A DNA stretch of 64,000 nucleotides from Brevibacterium atlanticum (lineage in GTDB: Bacteria > Actinomycetota > Actinomycetes > Actinomycetales > Brevibacteriaceae), in contig NZ_CP050152.1 of the NCBI RefSeq assembly GCF_011617245.1, positions 2,532,503 through 2,596,502 on the forward strand. The letters are read 5' to 3'. The position numbers and the translations under genes are program-made. Of the stretch, positions 17,108 through 26,630 are shown piece by piece. The notes below the pieces were generated by a model that was not told the DNA's origin, did not search any database, and saw only the letters and a program-made list of their open reading frames with translations. Every line of letters starts with the position of its first letter. Within the stretch, counting starts at the first letter, position 1.

Positions 17108-17811
17108 TGCTCACCCTCGACAACGTCAGCACGGGATACGACGCCATCGATGTTCTCCACGACGTGAGCATCACCGCGCGGCCCGGAGAACTCACCGTCA
17201 TCCTCGGCGCGAACGGTTCGGGCAAGACCACACTGTTCAAGACGATCAGCGGACTCATGCCCATCCGCAGCGGTTCGGTGGACTACGAGGGTCGCAGTCT
17301 CAACCGGGCGCGCCCGAACGCGATCGTCAAAGCCGGGATCGCCCATTGTCCGGAGGGGCGGCACCTGTTCGGGAAGATGTCCGTGGAGAAGAACCTGCGG
17401 TTGGGTACGTATCCGCATCGGAACAAGGCCCGCACGGAGGAGATCTTCGCCGAGGTCCTCGACCTGTTTCCGATCCTGGCAGAGAAGGCGAAGCAGCCGG
17501 CCGGGTCGCTCTCCGGCGGTCAGCAGCAGATGGTTGCCATCGGCCGTGCGCTGATGTCGGATCCGAGCCTGCTCATCCTCGACGAACCGTCGATGGGTCT
17601 GGCCCCGATCGTCGTCGAACAGGTCCTCGCCTCCGTCGCGCAGATCAACGGCAAGGGCATCGGGGTCCTGCTCAGCGAGCAGAATGCCAAGGCGTCATTG
17701 GCGATCGCCCACCGCGGCTACGTCCTTGCCGAAGGCCGGATCGTCCTGGCAGACGAAGCCGACACGCTGCTCGACAATCCCGAGGTTCAGGCCGCCTACC
17801 TCGGACTGTGA
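17107..17811 (+). CDS. Branched-chain amino acid-type ABC transporter ATP-binding protein (LivF family)
   Basis: A 234-residue ATPase with Walker A GANGSGKTT, canonical signature SLSGGQQQM, Walker B LLILDEPSMGL and the LivF-typical LLSEQNAKASLAIAHRGYVL. The start is the ATG overlapping the LivG stop; a GTG three bases earlier is an equally coupled alternative. It is the last gene of the transporter operon and is followed by a large palindrome. Confidence 0.92.
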   Translation: MLTLDNVSTGYDAIDVLHDVSITARPGELTVILGANGSGKTTLFKTISGLMPIRSGSVDYEGRSLNRARPNAIVKAGIAHCPEGRHLFGKMSVEKNLRLGTYPHRNKARTEEIFAEVLDLFPILAEKAKQPAGSLSGGQQQMVAIGRALMSDPSLLILDEPSMGLAPIVVEQVLASVAQINGKGIGVLLSEQNAKASLAIAHRGYVLAEGRIVLADEADTLLDNPEVQAAYLGL

Positions 17812-17844
17812 CGGCCGGAGCCAGCCGCTGCGTGGGTGCGCAGA

Positions 17845-17872
17845 CTCGCCGAGGTGGCGCCACCTCGGCGAG
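17845..17872. repeat. Perfect 28-bp palindrome between convergent genes
   Basis: The half-site CTCGCCGAGGTGGC is followed directly by its exact reverse complement, with no spacer. It lies between the stops of livF and of the minus-strand Sua5/YciO gene, so it is a candidate bidirectional terminator. It contains the genome-frequent word CGCCGAGG in both orientations. Confidence 0.8.
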
Positions 17873-17903
17873 GTGAGCATCGGTCCCCGTGGGGACCGTG
17901 CGC

Positions 17904-18530
17904 TCACTCGTCAGTGAATCGGGAGACGTCGCCGGCACCGACGCGGGCCACCTCGGGGAACCCGCCGGTGAAGTCGATGACGGAGGTCGGCACGACTCCG
18001 GGGACCCCGGATTCGATGACGATGTCGACGTCGTTGCCGAGCTGGTCCATGACGTCCTCGGCGTGGGTGAGCGGGTCCTCGTCGCCGGGCAGCAGCAGGG
18101 TCGAGGAGAGGATCGGCTCCCCCATCGCCTCGACGAGAGCCAGAGCAGTGACGTTCTGCGGGATGCGGGCACCGACCGAATGCTTCTTCGGGTGCATCAT
18201 CCGCCGCGGAACCTCCTTCGTGGCCTTCATGATGAACGTGTACGGCCCGGGCGTCATCGACTTGATGGCGCGGAAGTCCGAATTGTCGACGATGACGAAC
18301 TGTCCCAGCTGCGCGAAGTCATGGCACATCAGTGTGAAATGATGCTTCGACCCGAGCTGGCGTATGCGGGTGATCCGCTCGATTCCGTCCTTGTTCTCCA
18401 AGGCGCAGCCGAGCGCATAGCAGGAGTCCGTGGGATAGGCGATCAGCCCTCCGCCTCTCAAGGACTCAGCGGCCTGCTCGATCAGTCGGTTCTGCGGGTT
18501 CTCCGGATGGATATTCAGTAGTGTCGCCAT
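17904..18530 (-). CDS. Sua5/YciO/YrdC-family protein (threonylcarbamoyl-AMP synthase-like)
   Basis: A 208-residue YrdC-fold protein with GGLIAYPTDSCYALG (about 27-41), TPGPYTFIMKAT, and the VGARIP and STLLLPGDEDP segments. True Sua5/TsaC enzymes make L-threonylcarbamoyl-AMP for tRNA t6A37. The length and the sequence PRRMMHPKKHSVGARIP place this one nearer the YciO branch, whose physiological role is less certain. It is the most downstream member of the 26-kb minus-strand block, 22 bases after the AI-2E-type gene. Confidence 0.85.
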   Translation of the reverse strand: MATLLNIHPENPQNRLIEQAAESLRGGGLIAYPTDSCYALGCALENKDGIERITRIRQLGSKHHFTLMCHDFAQLGQFVIVDNSDFRAIKSMTPGPYTFIMKATKEVPRRMMHPKKHSVGARIPQNVTALALVEAMGEPILSSTLLLPGDEDPLTHAEDVMDQLGNDVDIVIESGVPGVVPTSVIDFTGGFPEVARVGAGDVSRFTDE

Positions 18531-18552
18531 ACTTCATGCTAACCACTCAGAA

Positions 18553-19986
18553 TCATGAGGGCGAGGGGTCAGCCGAGTTTCTTCCCATGTCAGAACCAGA
18601 ATTTCCTCTGCTGTCCGCACCCGAACTCGCCGCGTCGTCATCGCGTCGTCCGGTATCCGGGTCCGAGGCGAGCAGGATGTTGACCCATCTCGACCGCGGG
18701 TCGGCGTCGACGAGCAGCGCCTTGAGCAGGAGGGTCGCCGGCAACGCCAGCAGGGCGCCGAGCCAGCCGAGGATCCACACCCAGAACAGCAGCGAGAGGA
18801 ACGAGATCAACGGGGTCACGCCGACCGATTCGCCGGTGAACTTCGGTTGGATGATCGCTTGGATGACGAAGTTGAGCACACTGTAGGCGATGACCACCCA
18901 CAGTGCCGACTGCCAGCCGCTGTCGACCAGCGCCAGCAGCGCCGGCGGGACGAGGCCGATGACGAATCCGATGTTCGGAATGTAGTTCGTCAGGAACGCG
19001 AGCACGCCCCACACCCAGATCAGCGGCACATCGATGATGGCCAGCGCGATGACGTCGAGGAATGCGACGATGAGTCCGAAGACCGTCGCCACCACCCAGT
19101 AGCGGCGCACGCCGACGGCGAAGTCGCCGATCGACGCCGACAGTGAGGGCTTGACCCGCAGCAGCATCGCCATCCGCTTGTCGATGCCCATCGAGTCCAT
19201 CGCGACGAAGAACACGGCCATGATGACCGTGGTCAGCAGGCCCGCAACCGACGACAGATTCGTCAGCAGCGGGTAGATCGCGTCGAGGACGGAGCGAACA
19301 TCGAAGGCTGAGAGCTGCTGTTGGATGACCGAGGACGTCACCCCGATGTCCGAGAGCAGCGCCAGCGTGCTCTGGTAGGTGTAGACGAGTTCGTTGCTGT
19401 AGCTGGGGATGAGGATGACGAGTTCGGCGACGGACCATGCGGTGAGGCCGAAGAACGCGATGATCATGCACAGCACGAGGATGACCGAGATGCACGCGCC
19501 GATCGCGCGCGGGACCTTGAACCGGGTGAGGATCCGCTGCACCGGGTAGACGACGATGTAGAAGTTCAGCGCGAGGAACACCGGTGCCACGATGTCCTGG
19601 AGCCCGCGGAAGAACATCAACGCGTAGGCCAGCCCCGCCATCGTCACCGCGATCATCAGAGCGCGTGCCGGGGTGCGCGTGTACCACGGCGTCACGTCGG
19701 GTTCGCGTCCGGTTGACTCGTGATCCCCCGTCGCCGAGGCTGCCCGGCGGTCCGTACCGATAGCCGAAGACCGAGCAGGTTCAGGCTGAGAGGCACCACC
19801 GTCGACGCTCGTGGCGTCAGTGTCGCCTCCGGCACCTGAGCCGACGTTCGCCCCGGCAGCGCTATGAACGCCCGACAGGTACGACTGATCCACAGCGCTG
19901 TTCTGATCACGCTCGGCGCTGTTCGTGCGTGGATCACCCGTGTGCGACGGCTCCCCCGTACCGTTCGGCGGCTCGTCCTCGTTCAT
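18553..19986 (-). CDS. AI-2E-family (PF01594-type) transporter
   Basis: A 477-residue membrane protein. A disordered Ser/Gly/Asp-rich N-terminal tail (about 1-95) precedes eight or so hydrophobic segments with the family's typical final block (LTNYIPNIGFVIGLVPPALLAL, then IQPKFTGESVGVTPLISF). The C-terminal tail is again Ser/Asp-rich. The family name comes from E. coli TqsA; most members are not autoinducer-2 exporters and several are ion antiporters. The ATG starts immediately after the Der stop codon, so the two are translationally linked. Confidence 0.85.
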   Translation of the reverse strand: MNEDEPPNGTGEPSHTGDPRTNSAERDQNSAVDQSYLSGVHSAAGANVGSGAGGDTDATSVDGGASQPEPARSSAIGTDRRAASATGDHESTGREPDVTPWYTRTPARALMIAVTMAGLAYALMFFRGLQDIVAPVFLALNFYIVVYPVQRILTRFKVPRAIGACISVILVLCMIIAFFGLTAWSVAELVILIPSYSNELVYTYQSTLALLSDIGVTSSVIQQQLSAFDVRSVLDAIYPLLTNLSSVAGLLTTVIMAVFFVAMDSMGIDKRMAMLLRVKPSLSASIGDFAVGVRRYWVVATVFGLIVAFLDVIALAIIDVPLIWVWGVLAFLTNYIPNIGFVIGLVPPALLALVDSGWQSALWVVIAYSVLNFVIQAIIQPKFTGESVGVTPLISFLSLLFWVWILGWLGALLALPATLLLKALLVDADPRSRWVNILLASDPDTGRRDDDAASSGADSRGNSGSDMGRNSADPSPS

Positions 19987-21498
19987 TCAGCGCCGCCGCC
20001 GCTTCTCGCGGATGCGCATCGACACCTCGATCGGGGTGCCTTTGAACCCGAAGGTCTCGCGCAGACGACGGGTGATGAAACGGCGGTATCCGGGATCGAG
20101 GAACCCGGTCGTGAACAGCACGAACTTCGGCGGACGCGACTGCGCCTGCGTGCCGAAGAGGATCCGCGGCTGCTTGCCGCCGCGCACGGGGTGCGGATTG
20201 GCTGCGACGAGTTCGCCGAGGAACGCATTGAGCCGTCCCGTCGGAATCCGGGTGTCCCAGCCGGCCAGTGCAGTCTCCATCGCGGGCACGAGCTTCTCGG
20301 CATGCCGTCCGGTCTTCGCCGAGATGTTCACGCGCGGCGCCCAAGCGACATGACCCAGATCCCGTTCGATCTCACGTTCGAGATAGAACCGGCGTTCGTC
20401 GTCGAGGAGATCCCACTTGTTGAACGCGAGCACGATCGCCCGCCCCGCCTCGACGGCCGTGGTGACGATCCGGACGTCCTGCTCGCTCAGCGGCTCCTGC
20501 ACCTCGAGGAGGACGATGGCCACCTCGGCGCGTTCGAGTGCGGTCTGCGTGCGCAGCGCAGCATAGAAGTCAGCGCCGCTGGCTTGGTGGGCACGACGAC
20601 GGATACCGGCGGTGTCGACGAATCGCCACTGCTTCCCACCGAGCTCGATGAGTTCGTCGACGGGGTCGCGGGTGGTGCCGGCGACATTGTCCACAAGCAC
20701 ACGCTCGGTGCCGATGAGCTGGTTGAGCAGGGATGACTTCCCGACGTTCGGACGGCCGACGAGCGCGACTCGGCGCGGTCCGCCCTCTTCGACGCGGGTA
20801 TCGACGGCCGAGACCTCCGGCAGGATCGTGAGCACCTCGTCGAGGAGGTCGGCGACGCCGCGACCGTGCAGCGCGGACACCGTCCACGGCTGCCCCAGAC
20901 CCAGGCCCCAGAGTTCGGCGGCCATGAGCTCACCGCGTTCATCATCGACCTTGTTCGCGGCGAGGATGACCGGCTTCTTCTTCCGCCGCAGCATCTTCAC
21001 GACCATCTCATCGGTCGAGGTCGGCCCGGTGGTGGCGTCGACGACGAGGACGACGGCATCGGCCATGTCCACGGCGACCTCGGACTGGATCGCGATGCGC
21101 GAGGCCATGCCCTTCGAGTCCTGATCCCATCCGCCGGTGTCGACGAGGGTGAACTCCTTCGTGTTCCACTCCGCCCGGTAGCTCACCCGGTCGCGAGTGA
21201 CTCCGGGAACGTCCTCGACGACGGCCTCACGACGACCGAGCACCCGGTTGACCAACGTCGACTTGCCCACGTTCGGGCGACCGACGATCGCGAGCACGGG
21301 TGCGGCACCGAACTCCTCCTCGTCTTCGTCGTCGAAGCCGTGGGCACGCAGCAGTGCCCGGTCCTCGTCTTCGAGTTCATAGCTCTCGAGTCCGGCCTCG
21401 AGCGCGGTCGCCCGCTGCTCGGCCTCCTCGTCGCTGATGCTCTCGACACGGTCGACGAGGTCCTCGTCGGGTGTCTCGTGGAATTCGGATTCGCTCAT
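19987..21498 (-). CDS. der: Ribosome-assembly GTPase Der (EngA)
   Basis: A 503-residue double-GTPase: first G domain with GRPNVGKST and second with GRPNVGKSS, each with DTAG/DTGG and NKxD motifs (NKVD, NKWD), then a C-terminal KH-like domain. It acts in 50S subunit maturation. The first 65 or so residues are a Glu/Asp-rich extension ([20 protein letters not shown]) of the kind found in actinobacterial Der. It overlaps cmk by four bases, the usual cmk-der pairing. Confidence 0.97.
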   Translation of the reverse strand: MSESEFHETPDEDLVDRVESISDEEAEQRATALEAGLESYELEDEDRALLRAHGFDDEDEEEFGAAPVLAIVGRPNVGKSTLVNRVLGRREAVVEDVPGVTRDRVSYRAEWNTKEFTLVDTGGWDQDSKGMASRIAIQSEVAVDMADAVVLVVDATTGPTSTDEMVVKMLRRKKKPVILAANKVDDERGELMAAELWGLGLGQPWTVSALHGRGVADLLDEVLTILPEVSAVDTRVEEGGPRRVALVGRPNVGKSSLLNQLIGTERVLVDNVAGTTRDPVDELIELGGKQWRFVDTAGIRRRAHQASGADFYAALRTQTALERAEVAIVLLEVQEPLSEQDVRIVTTAVEAGRAIVLAFNKWDLLDDERRFYLEREIERDLGHVAWAPRVNISAKTGRHAEKLVPAMETALAGWDTRIPTGRLNAFLGELVAANPHPVRGGKQPRILFGTQAQSRPPKFVLFTTGFLDPGYRRFITRRLRETFGFKGTPIEVSMRIREKRRRR

Positions 21499-22154
21499 TG
21501 TGCGTCCTTCACCAGCTGCAGCACCGTCTCGACCACCTGGTCGAAGTCGATGTCGCTGGTATCGAGTGTGTACACTCCGTCGGCGGCTTCCAAGAAGCTC
21601 GTCGTCGCGGAGTCCTTCGCGTCACGGCCGGTGACGAGGTCCTGGGTGGCGGCGATCGCCTCGGCGTCGGCATTGCCGTGCACCTCTTTGGCCCGGCGGG
21701 CCACCCGCACCTCATCGCGGGCGGTCATGAGGATGCGCACCGGCGCGTCCGGGGCGACGACGGTGGTGATGTCGCGGCCCTCGACGACGATGCCCTCGGG
21801 TGCGGCCCTGATGTAGTCGCGCTGCTTCTCGATGAGCTCCTCGCGGGCATCGACGACGCCGGAGACGGTCTGCACGTTCGCCGACACGTCCTCCCCGCGG
21901 ATGTCCTCGGTGACGTCGATGTCGTCGACGGAGACGAAGAACTCGTCGGGGCTCAGCGAGATCTCGAGATCGGCGCCGCGGACCTGCTCGAGCACGTCGA
22001 CGGGATCGGTGACCCCGCGGTTGAGGCACAGCCACGCCATCGCGCGGTACATCGCACCCGTGTCGAGGTACTGGTAACCCAGCCGACGCGCCACCTCCTT
22101 GGCGGTGCTCGACTTGCCCACTCCGGACGGTCCGTCAATGGCTACGACGCTCAT
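21495..22154 (-). CDS. cmk: Cytidylate kinase
   Basis: A 219-residue (d)CMP kinase with Walker [10 protein letters not shown] near the N terminus, then [10 protein letters not shown] and [13 protein letters not shown]. It phosphorylates CMP and dCMP to diphosphates. It is coupled by four-base overlaps to tyrA upstream and der downstream. Confidence 0.97.
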   Translation of the reverse strand: MSVVAIDGPSGVGKSSTAKEVARRLGYQYLDTGAMYRAMAWLCLNRGVTDPVDVLEQVRGADLEISLSPDEFFVSVDDIDVTEDIRGEDVSANVQTVSGVVDAREELIEKQRDYIRAAPEGIVVEGRDITTVVAPDAPVRILMTARDEVRVARRAKEVHGNADAEAIAATQDLVTGRDAKDSATTSFLEAADGVYTLDTSDIDFDQVVETVLQLVKDAQ

Positions 22155-23242
22155 GCAGTTCCTTCTCTCTCAATGGCGGATTCGGGGATCTGCCATCCCT
22201 TCGACAGCAAACCGATCTCCAGCTCCTGCTGGATGGCCGGGACCACGGACACATCGACCATGCCGAGCTTCCGGCCGGAGGCATGATCCATCCGGAAGTC
22301 TTCGACATTGACGCCGAGGTCGCCGATGTCCTTGAACAGCCGGGCCAGCATTCCGGGTGTATCCGGAACCAGGATCGTGACAACAGCATAGGTGGTGGGC
22401 GGCTGCCCGTGCTTGCCGGGAATCCGGTCGTGGCCTTCATTGCCCAGCGCGATCGCCTTGGCCAGCAGACCCGTCGACCCCGGCCCGAGTTCGAGGGCGG
22501 CGATGACCTCGTCGAGTTCGGTGCGCAGATCCATGAGCACGGACCGCACCTCGTCGGCGTTGCCGGTGAGTATCTGCGTCCACAGACCCGGGTCGGAGGC
22601 GGCGATGCGAGTGACGTCGCGTAGTCCCTGCCCGGCCAGGGCGATCTCCTCGAGCGGAGCGTGGCGCAGCTGCGAGGCGACGAGGGAGGACACGACCTGC
22701 GGCACATGCGAGACCTTCGCGACCGCAGCATCGTGGATGCGCGGATCGAGGTGGAGCACCGAGGCGCCCGTGTCCTCAGCCATGGTGATGACCTCGCCGA
22801 GGCGGTCGGACGGTGTGTCCTCGTCCGAGCAGATCACCCAGGGTCGGGCTGTGAAGAGATCCGCCTGAGCGGCGATCGCCCCGGACTTCTCCCGCCCGGC
22901 CATCGGATGGCTGCCGATGTACCGATCGAGCTGTGCACCGGTGACCAGCGATTTCACGGATTCCAGCAGGCGGGTCTTGACGCTGGCGACGTCCGTGACC
23001 GTGGCGTGCGGGTAGGTCTCGAGAGACCGGGCGATGACCTCTGCGGCGACATCCGGAGGAGTGGCGACGACGACGATGTCCGGGTCGGTGGCAGCGCCGA
23101 CGACCTGCCCGGCGCCGAGGTCGGCAGCGAGCTGCTGGGCGGTCGGTGAGGCATCTTCGAGGGTCACCTGGTGGCCCTTCGCGCTCAGCGCCAACCCCAG
23201 ACTGGCACCGAGCAGGCCGGTGCCGATGATGTGGACTCTCAC
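22151..23242 (-). CDS. tyrA: Prephenate dehydrogenase
   Basis: A 363-residue TyrA: N-terminal NAD-binding GTGLLGASLG, the prephenate-binding segment YIGSHPMAGREKSG, and a C-terminal ACT-like domain (about 295-360, ILVPDTPGMLARLFKDIGDL) for likely feedback control. It converts prephenate to 4-hydroxyphenylpyruvate for tyrosine. Four-base overlaps join it to the pseudouridine synthase gene and to cmk. The M. tuberculosis rluB-cmk pair, as I recall it, has no tyrA between them, so this is a lineage-specific arrangement. Confidence 0.93.
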   Translation of the reverse strand: MRVHIIGTGLLGASLGLALSAKGHQVTLEDASPTAQQLAADLGAGQVVGAATDPDIVVVATPPDVAAEVIARSLETYPHATVTDVASVKTRLLESVKSLVTGAQLDRYIGSHPMAGREKSGAIAAQADLFTARPWVICSDEDTPSDRLGEVITMAEDTGASVLHLDPRIHDAAVAKVSHVPQVVSSLVASQLRHAPLEEIALAGQGLRDVTRIAASDPGLWTQILTGNADEVRSVLMDLRTELDEVIAALELGPGSTGLLAKAIALGNEGHDRIPGKHGQPPTTYAVVTILVPDTPGMLARLFKDIGDLGVNVEDFRMDHASGRKLGMVDVSVVPAIQQELEIGLLSKGWQIPESAIEREGTA

Positions 23243-24099
23243 AGGCCGACGGCCTCGAAGAGTGAGCCGACCTCGTCGGAGCGCAGCGGGCGGATCTTGC
23301 CCTGCTTCTGTTCGTCGAGGACGATCGGTCCGAAACGCAGACGCACGAGGCGTTCGACGGGATGGCCGATCTCGGCGAGCAGACGACGCACCACCCGGTT
23401 GCGACCGGAGTGCAGGGTGAGTTCGACGACGGAGTGGCCCGGGGTCGAGTCGACGAGTTTGAACGCGTCGACCTTGACGAAGCCGTCCTCGAGGTCGAGT
23501 CCGGCCTTGAGGATGGCACCGGCGTCCTTCGCCAGCTGCCCCTTGACCTTCGCAAGGTAGGTCTTCGGGATCTCATAGCGCGGGTGGGCCAGCCGGTTGC
23601 TCAGCTCACCGTCATTGGTCAGCAGGATGATGCCCTCGGTGTCGGTGTCGAGGCGACCGACGTGGAACAGGCGCTCGGTGTTGCTGCGCACGTAGTCGGC
23701 CAGGCAGGGACGTCCCTCGGGATCGCTCATGGTCGAGACGACTCCGGCCGGCTTGTTGAGCACGAGGTAGACCTTCTTCGTCTGTGTCGAAATTCTCACC
23801 GCATCGACGTACACGGACTGCGCCTCGGGATCGATCCGGGTGCCCAGTTCGGTCACGATCGACCCGTCGACCTCGACCCGACCGTCGGTGATGAGCTGCT
23901 CGCAGGCACGACGCGAACCCAGCCCCGCCTCGGCGAGCACCTTCTGCAGCCGCACACCCCCGCTGACATGGGCATCCGATGCCTGACCCGAGCCGGAAGC
24001 ACCCCGGTTGGAGGGCTTCGAAGAGGTCGATGCGCGCTGTTTTCGGCTCGGTCGGTTCTGGCGCCCGCCGGGCGCACGAGGATCACGGTAGGGACTCAT
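23239..24099 (-). CDS. 23S rRNA pseudouridine synthase (RluB/RsuA family)
   Basis: A 286-residue enzyme with a basic disordered N terminus (about 1-48), an S4 RNA-binding domain (RLQKVLAEAGLGSRRACEQLI) and the catalytic aspartate in GRLDTDTEGIILLTNDG. RluB-type enzymes modify the peptidyl-transferase region of 23S rRNA. It sits after scpB, as in many Gram-positive bacteria, and overlaps tyrA by four bases. Whether the target is exactly that of RluB cannot be read from sequence. Confidence 0.92.
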   Translation of the reverse strand: MSPYRDPRAPGGRQNRPSRKQRASTSSKPSNRGASGSGQASDAHVSGGVRLQKVLAEAGLGSRRACEQLITDGRVEVDGSIVTELGTRIDPEAQSVYVDAVRISTQTKKVYLVLNKPAGVVSTMSDPEGRPCLADYVRSNTERLFHVGRLDTDTEGIILLTNDGELSNRLAHPRYEIPKTYLAKVKGQLAKDAGAILKAGLDLEDGFVKVDAFKLVDSTPGHSVVELTLHSGRNRVVRRLLAEIGHPVERLVRLRFGPIVLDEQKQGKIRPLRSDEVGSLFEAVGL

Positions 24100-24116
24100 A
24101 GGACCATTCTCTCAAA

Positions 24117-24815
24117 TCAATCGTCGGCTCGTGACATCTCAGCCCGCTCAGCCGGAAGATCGTCCCCGGTGTCCTCGGCTATGCCTGTGTCCTGCGCGTT
24201 GGAGATGGCCGGGAGATCGTCGAGATCACTGTCGATCTCAGCGAGGACTTCGGTGTCCTCGGCCCCGAGTTCGGCGACGTCGGCGTCCTCGGGCAGGTAC
24301 GGGGCGATGTCCGGCAGGTCGTCGATCGAGTTCATACCCATCGTGTCGAGGAACTGCGGGGTGGTCGCATAGAGCAGCGCCGAGGTGGACGCCTCCTTTC
24401 CGGCTTCGACGATGAGTCCGCGCAGCAGCAGGGTGCGGATGACACCGTCGACGCTGACTCCGCGGATCGCGGCGATCCGCGGGCGTGAGATCGGCTGCCG
24501 GTAGGCGATGACGGCCAGAGTCTCGAGGGCGGCTTGGGAGAGTTTCGCGCTCTGTCCGGAGGTGAGGAAGTCCTTGACCACCTCGTGGTAGTCCCCGCGG
24601 GAGAAGATGCGGAAACCCCCGGCGACGTGGCGGATCTCGAAGCCGCGCTGCCGGTGGTTCTCGTCCCCGTCGTAGTCGGCCTTGAGTTCGGCGATCGCCT
24701 CAAGCACGGTGTCCTCGTCGAGGCCGAGGGAGGTGGCGAGCTCATCGGCGGTGACCGCCGAGTCGGTGATCATGAGCACTGCCTCGATGCCGGCGAGGAC
24801 CTCGTCGTCGATCAT
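24117..24815 (-). CDS. scpB: Segregation and condensation protein B
   Basis: A 232-residue kleisin-complex partner with two winged-helix domains (AVLMITDSAVTADELATSLG; then ALETLAVIAYRQPISRPRIAAIRGVSVDG). An acidic C-terminal tail of about 60 residues follows. With ScpA it loads and regulates SMC in chromosome compaction. Start overlaps the scpA stop as ATGA. Confidence 0.95.
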   Translation of the reverse strand: MIDDEVLAGIEAVLMITDSAVTADELATSLGLDEDTVLEAIAELKADYDGDENHRQRGFEIRHVAGGFRIFSRGDYHEVVKDFLTSGQSAKLSQAALETLAVIAYRQPISRPRIAAIRGVSVDGVIRTLLLRGLIVEAGKEASTSALLYATTPQFLDTMGMNSIDDLPDIAPYLPEDADVAELGAEDTEVLAEIDSDLDDLPAISNAQDTGIAEDTGDDLPAERAEMSRADD

Positions 24816-25729
24816 GCGTCATCTCCCTCATCGTCGTCTGCATCATGTGCACCGTCCCCGTCTTCGTCGCCGCTCCAGTCGCCCTCGGTGCGCAGGTCGA
24901 CGCCGTCCTCGCTCATCTCGGTGCGGTGGATGAGCAGGCGCCCCAGCGGTTCGGCCTGGTCGAAGTCGCAGAGCCCGACCTTGAACAGTTCGAGCAGGGC
25001 GAGGAAGCGGGCAACGACGACCAGGGTGTTCTCGGACGTCTCCAGCAGGTCAGTGAAGTCGACCTCTCCGACTCGCAGGAGCCCGAGGATGTGCCCGCGC
25101 TGCTCGGACACGCTGACCAGCGGCAGGTGGATGTGGTCGACGGCGACGCTCGGTGGGGTGTGGTCGCGCTGCAGCACGGTCGCGAAGATCCCGGCGAGCT
25201 CGCCCGGACCGATGTTGAGTTCGAGCGGGGGCAGCACGTCCTGGAACTCGGCTTCGAGTCCGACGTCGCGTGGTGCCCGGATCGATCCGGCGGCCATCGC
25301 CTCGGCGAGGTAACCGGACACCGACTTGTACGCCTTGTACTGCAGCAGACGGGCGAAGAGGAGGTCGCGGGCCTCGAGGAGTTCGAGGTCGAGGACCTCT
25401 TCGCCCTCTTCATGCGGCAGCAGCCTGGCGACCTTGAGGTCGAGCAGGGTCGCTGCGACGAGGAGGAACTGCGAGATCTCCGCGAGGTTCGCCCGGTCCT
25501 TGAGTTCGGTGGTGTAGGCGAGGAATTCGTCGGTGACCTCGGCCAAGGCGATCTCCGTGACGTCGAGGCGCCGCTTCGAGATCAGCCCGAGCAGGAGGTC
25601 GAAGGGCCCCGAGAAGTTCTCGAGCGAAACCTGGAAGCCCTGGGTGGGAGCCTCGGCGGCATCTCCGTCGACGGCCGCATCACTCTCTGGTGAGACGACC
25701 TCACTGCCTGCTGTGACGACGTCGTTCAG
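24812..25729 (-). CDS. scpA: Segregation and condensation protein A (kleisin), probable CTG start
   Basis: The kleisin N-terminal signature FQVSLENFSGPFDLLLGLI lies upstream of the first in-frame ATG/GTG/TTG (a TTG at 25546), so that start would delete the SMC-binding region. Reading further upstream, the frame stays open with no standard start, and a CTG at 25727-25729 overlaps the parA stop as CTGA. GGAGG sits six to seven bases before it. I therefore propose a CTG start, giving 305 residues. Other family features are VTEIALAEVTDEFL and the C-terminal winged helix (VVVARFLALLELFKVG). The C terminus is acidic. The protein bridges SMC heads together with ScpB. Confidence 0.88.
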   Translation of the reverse strand: MNDVVTAGSEVVSPESDAAVDGDAAEAPTQGFQVSLENFSGPFDLLLGLISKRRLDVTEIALAEVTDEFLAYTTELKDRANLAEISQFLLVAATLLDLKVARLLPHEEGEEVLDLELLEARDLLFARLLQYKAYKSVSGYLAEAMAAGSIRAPRDVGLEAEFQDVLPPLELNIGPGELAGIFATVLQRDHTPPSVAVDHIHLPLVSVSEQRGHILGLLRVGEVDFTDLLETSENTLVVVARFLALLELFKVGLCDFDQAEPLGRLLIHRTEMSEDGVDLRTEGDWSGDEDGDGAHDADDDEGDDA

Positions 25730-26595
25730 GGTGCGCCTCCGCGGGCGATGAGCTCCCTGGCCAGACGCCGGTAGGCCTCGGAGCCCGCATGTTTGGGCGC
25801 GAAGCTCGTGATCGGTTCGGCGGCGACGGAGGCGTCGGGGAACTTCACGGTGCGGTTGATGACGGTTTCGAAGACCTTGTCGCCGAAGGCCTCGGTGACC
25901 CTCGACATGACCTCCTTCGAGTGCAGGGTCCGCGAGTCGAACATCGTCGCGAGGATCCCGTCGATCTCGAGCGAGGGATTGAGCCGGTCCTGGACCTTCT
26001 CGATCGTCTCGACGAGCAGTGCCACGCCGCGCAGGGCGAAGAACTCCGTCTCAAGCGGAATGACCACGCCGTGGGCGGCGGTGAGCGCGTTGACGGTGAG
26101 CAGGCCGAGCGAGGGCTGGCAGTCGATGAGGATGACGTCGTATTCGTCGGCGACCTTCTGCAGCGCCCGGGCGAGCACCTGCTCGCGGGCGACCTCACCG
26201 ACGAGCTGGACCTCGGCGGCGGAGAGGTCGATGTTCGCCGGCAGGATGTCGATGTCCTCGAAGTCCGTTTCGACGATGACCTCATGCGGATCGAGCCGCG
26301 GGTTCATCAGCAGGTTGTACACGCTGATGTCGAGGTCATACGGGTTGAGCCCGAGACCCACCGACAGTGCACCCTGCGGGTCGAAGTCGACGAGCAGCAT
26401 CTTCCGGCCGTACGCGGCCAGGGACGCGCCGAGGTTGATCGACGACGTCGTCTTCCCGACACCGCCCTTCTGGTTGACCATGGCGATGATGCGGGCGGGC
26501 CCATGCGAATCCAGCGGGGCCGGCTCCGGGAAATCCTGCGGCTCTTCCGCGGTCCTCTGCTGGGGAATGTCCAACGCCTCTTGCGTATTCATCAC
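25726..26595 (-). CDS. ParA-family chromosome-partitioning ATPase
   Basis: A 289-residue deviant Walker A ATPase: MVNQKGGVGKTTSSINLG with the intramonomer lysine, Walker A' VDFDPQGALS and Walker B VILIDCQPSLGLL. The GTG-ATG pair at 26595/26592 is preceded by AAGGTGG; an upstream TTG at 26628 lacks a Shine-Dalgarno. This is the ParA paralogue always found beside scpA in actinobacteria (Rv1708-like), not the ParA of the parABS origin locus. No parB is adjacent. Confidence 0.92.
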   Translation of the reverse strand: MMNTQEALDIPQQRTAEEPQDFPEPAPLDSHGPARIIAMVNQKGGVGKTTSSINLGASLAAYGRKMLLVDFDPQGALSVGLGLNPYDLDISVYNLLMNPRLDPHEVIVETDFEDIDILPANIDLSAAEVQLVGEVAREQVLARALQKVADEYDVILIDCQPSLGLLTVNALTAAHGVVIPLETEFFALRGVALLVETIEKVQDRLNPSLEIDGILATMFDSRTLHSKEVMSRVTEAFGDKVFETVINRTVKFPDASVAAEPITSFAPKHAGSEAYRRLARELIARGGAP

Positions 26596-26630
26596 TCGGA
26601 CGGCCACCTTTCGTTGCTCTTGTTCCAACC

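Noticed and set aside
18553-19986. Calling the PF01594-type protein an autoinducer-2 exporter and inferring quorum sensing
   Set aside because: The family is broad and no luxS or lsr genes are present in the window.
25726-26628. Longer ParA starting at TTG 26628
   Set aside because: No Shine-Dalgarno precedes that TTG, whereas the GTG-ATG pair at 26595/26592 has AAGGTGG upstream and conserved sequence begins later anyway.
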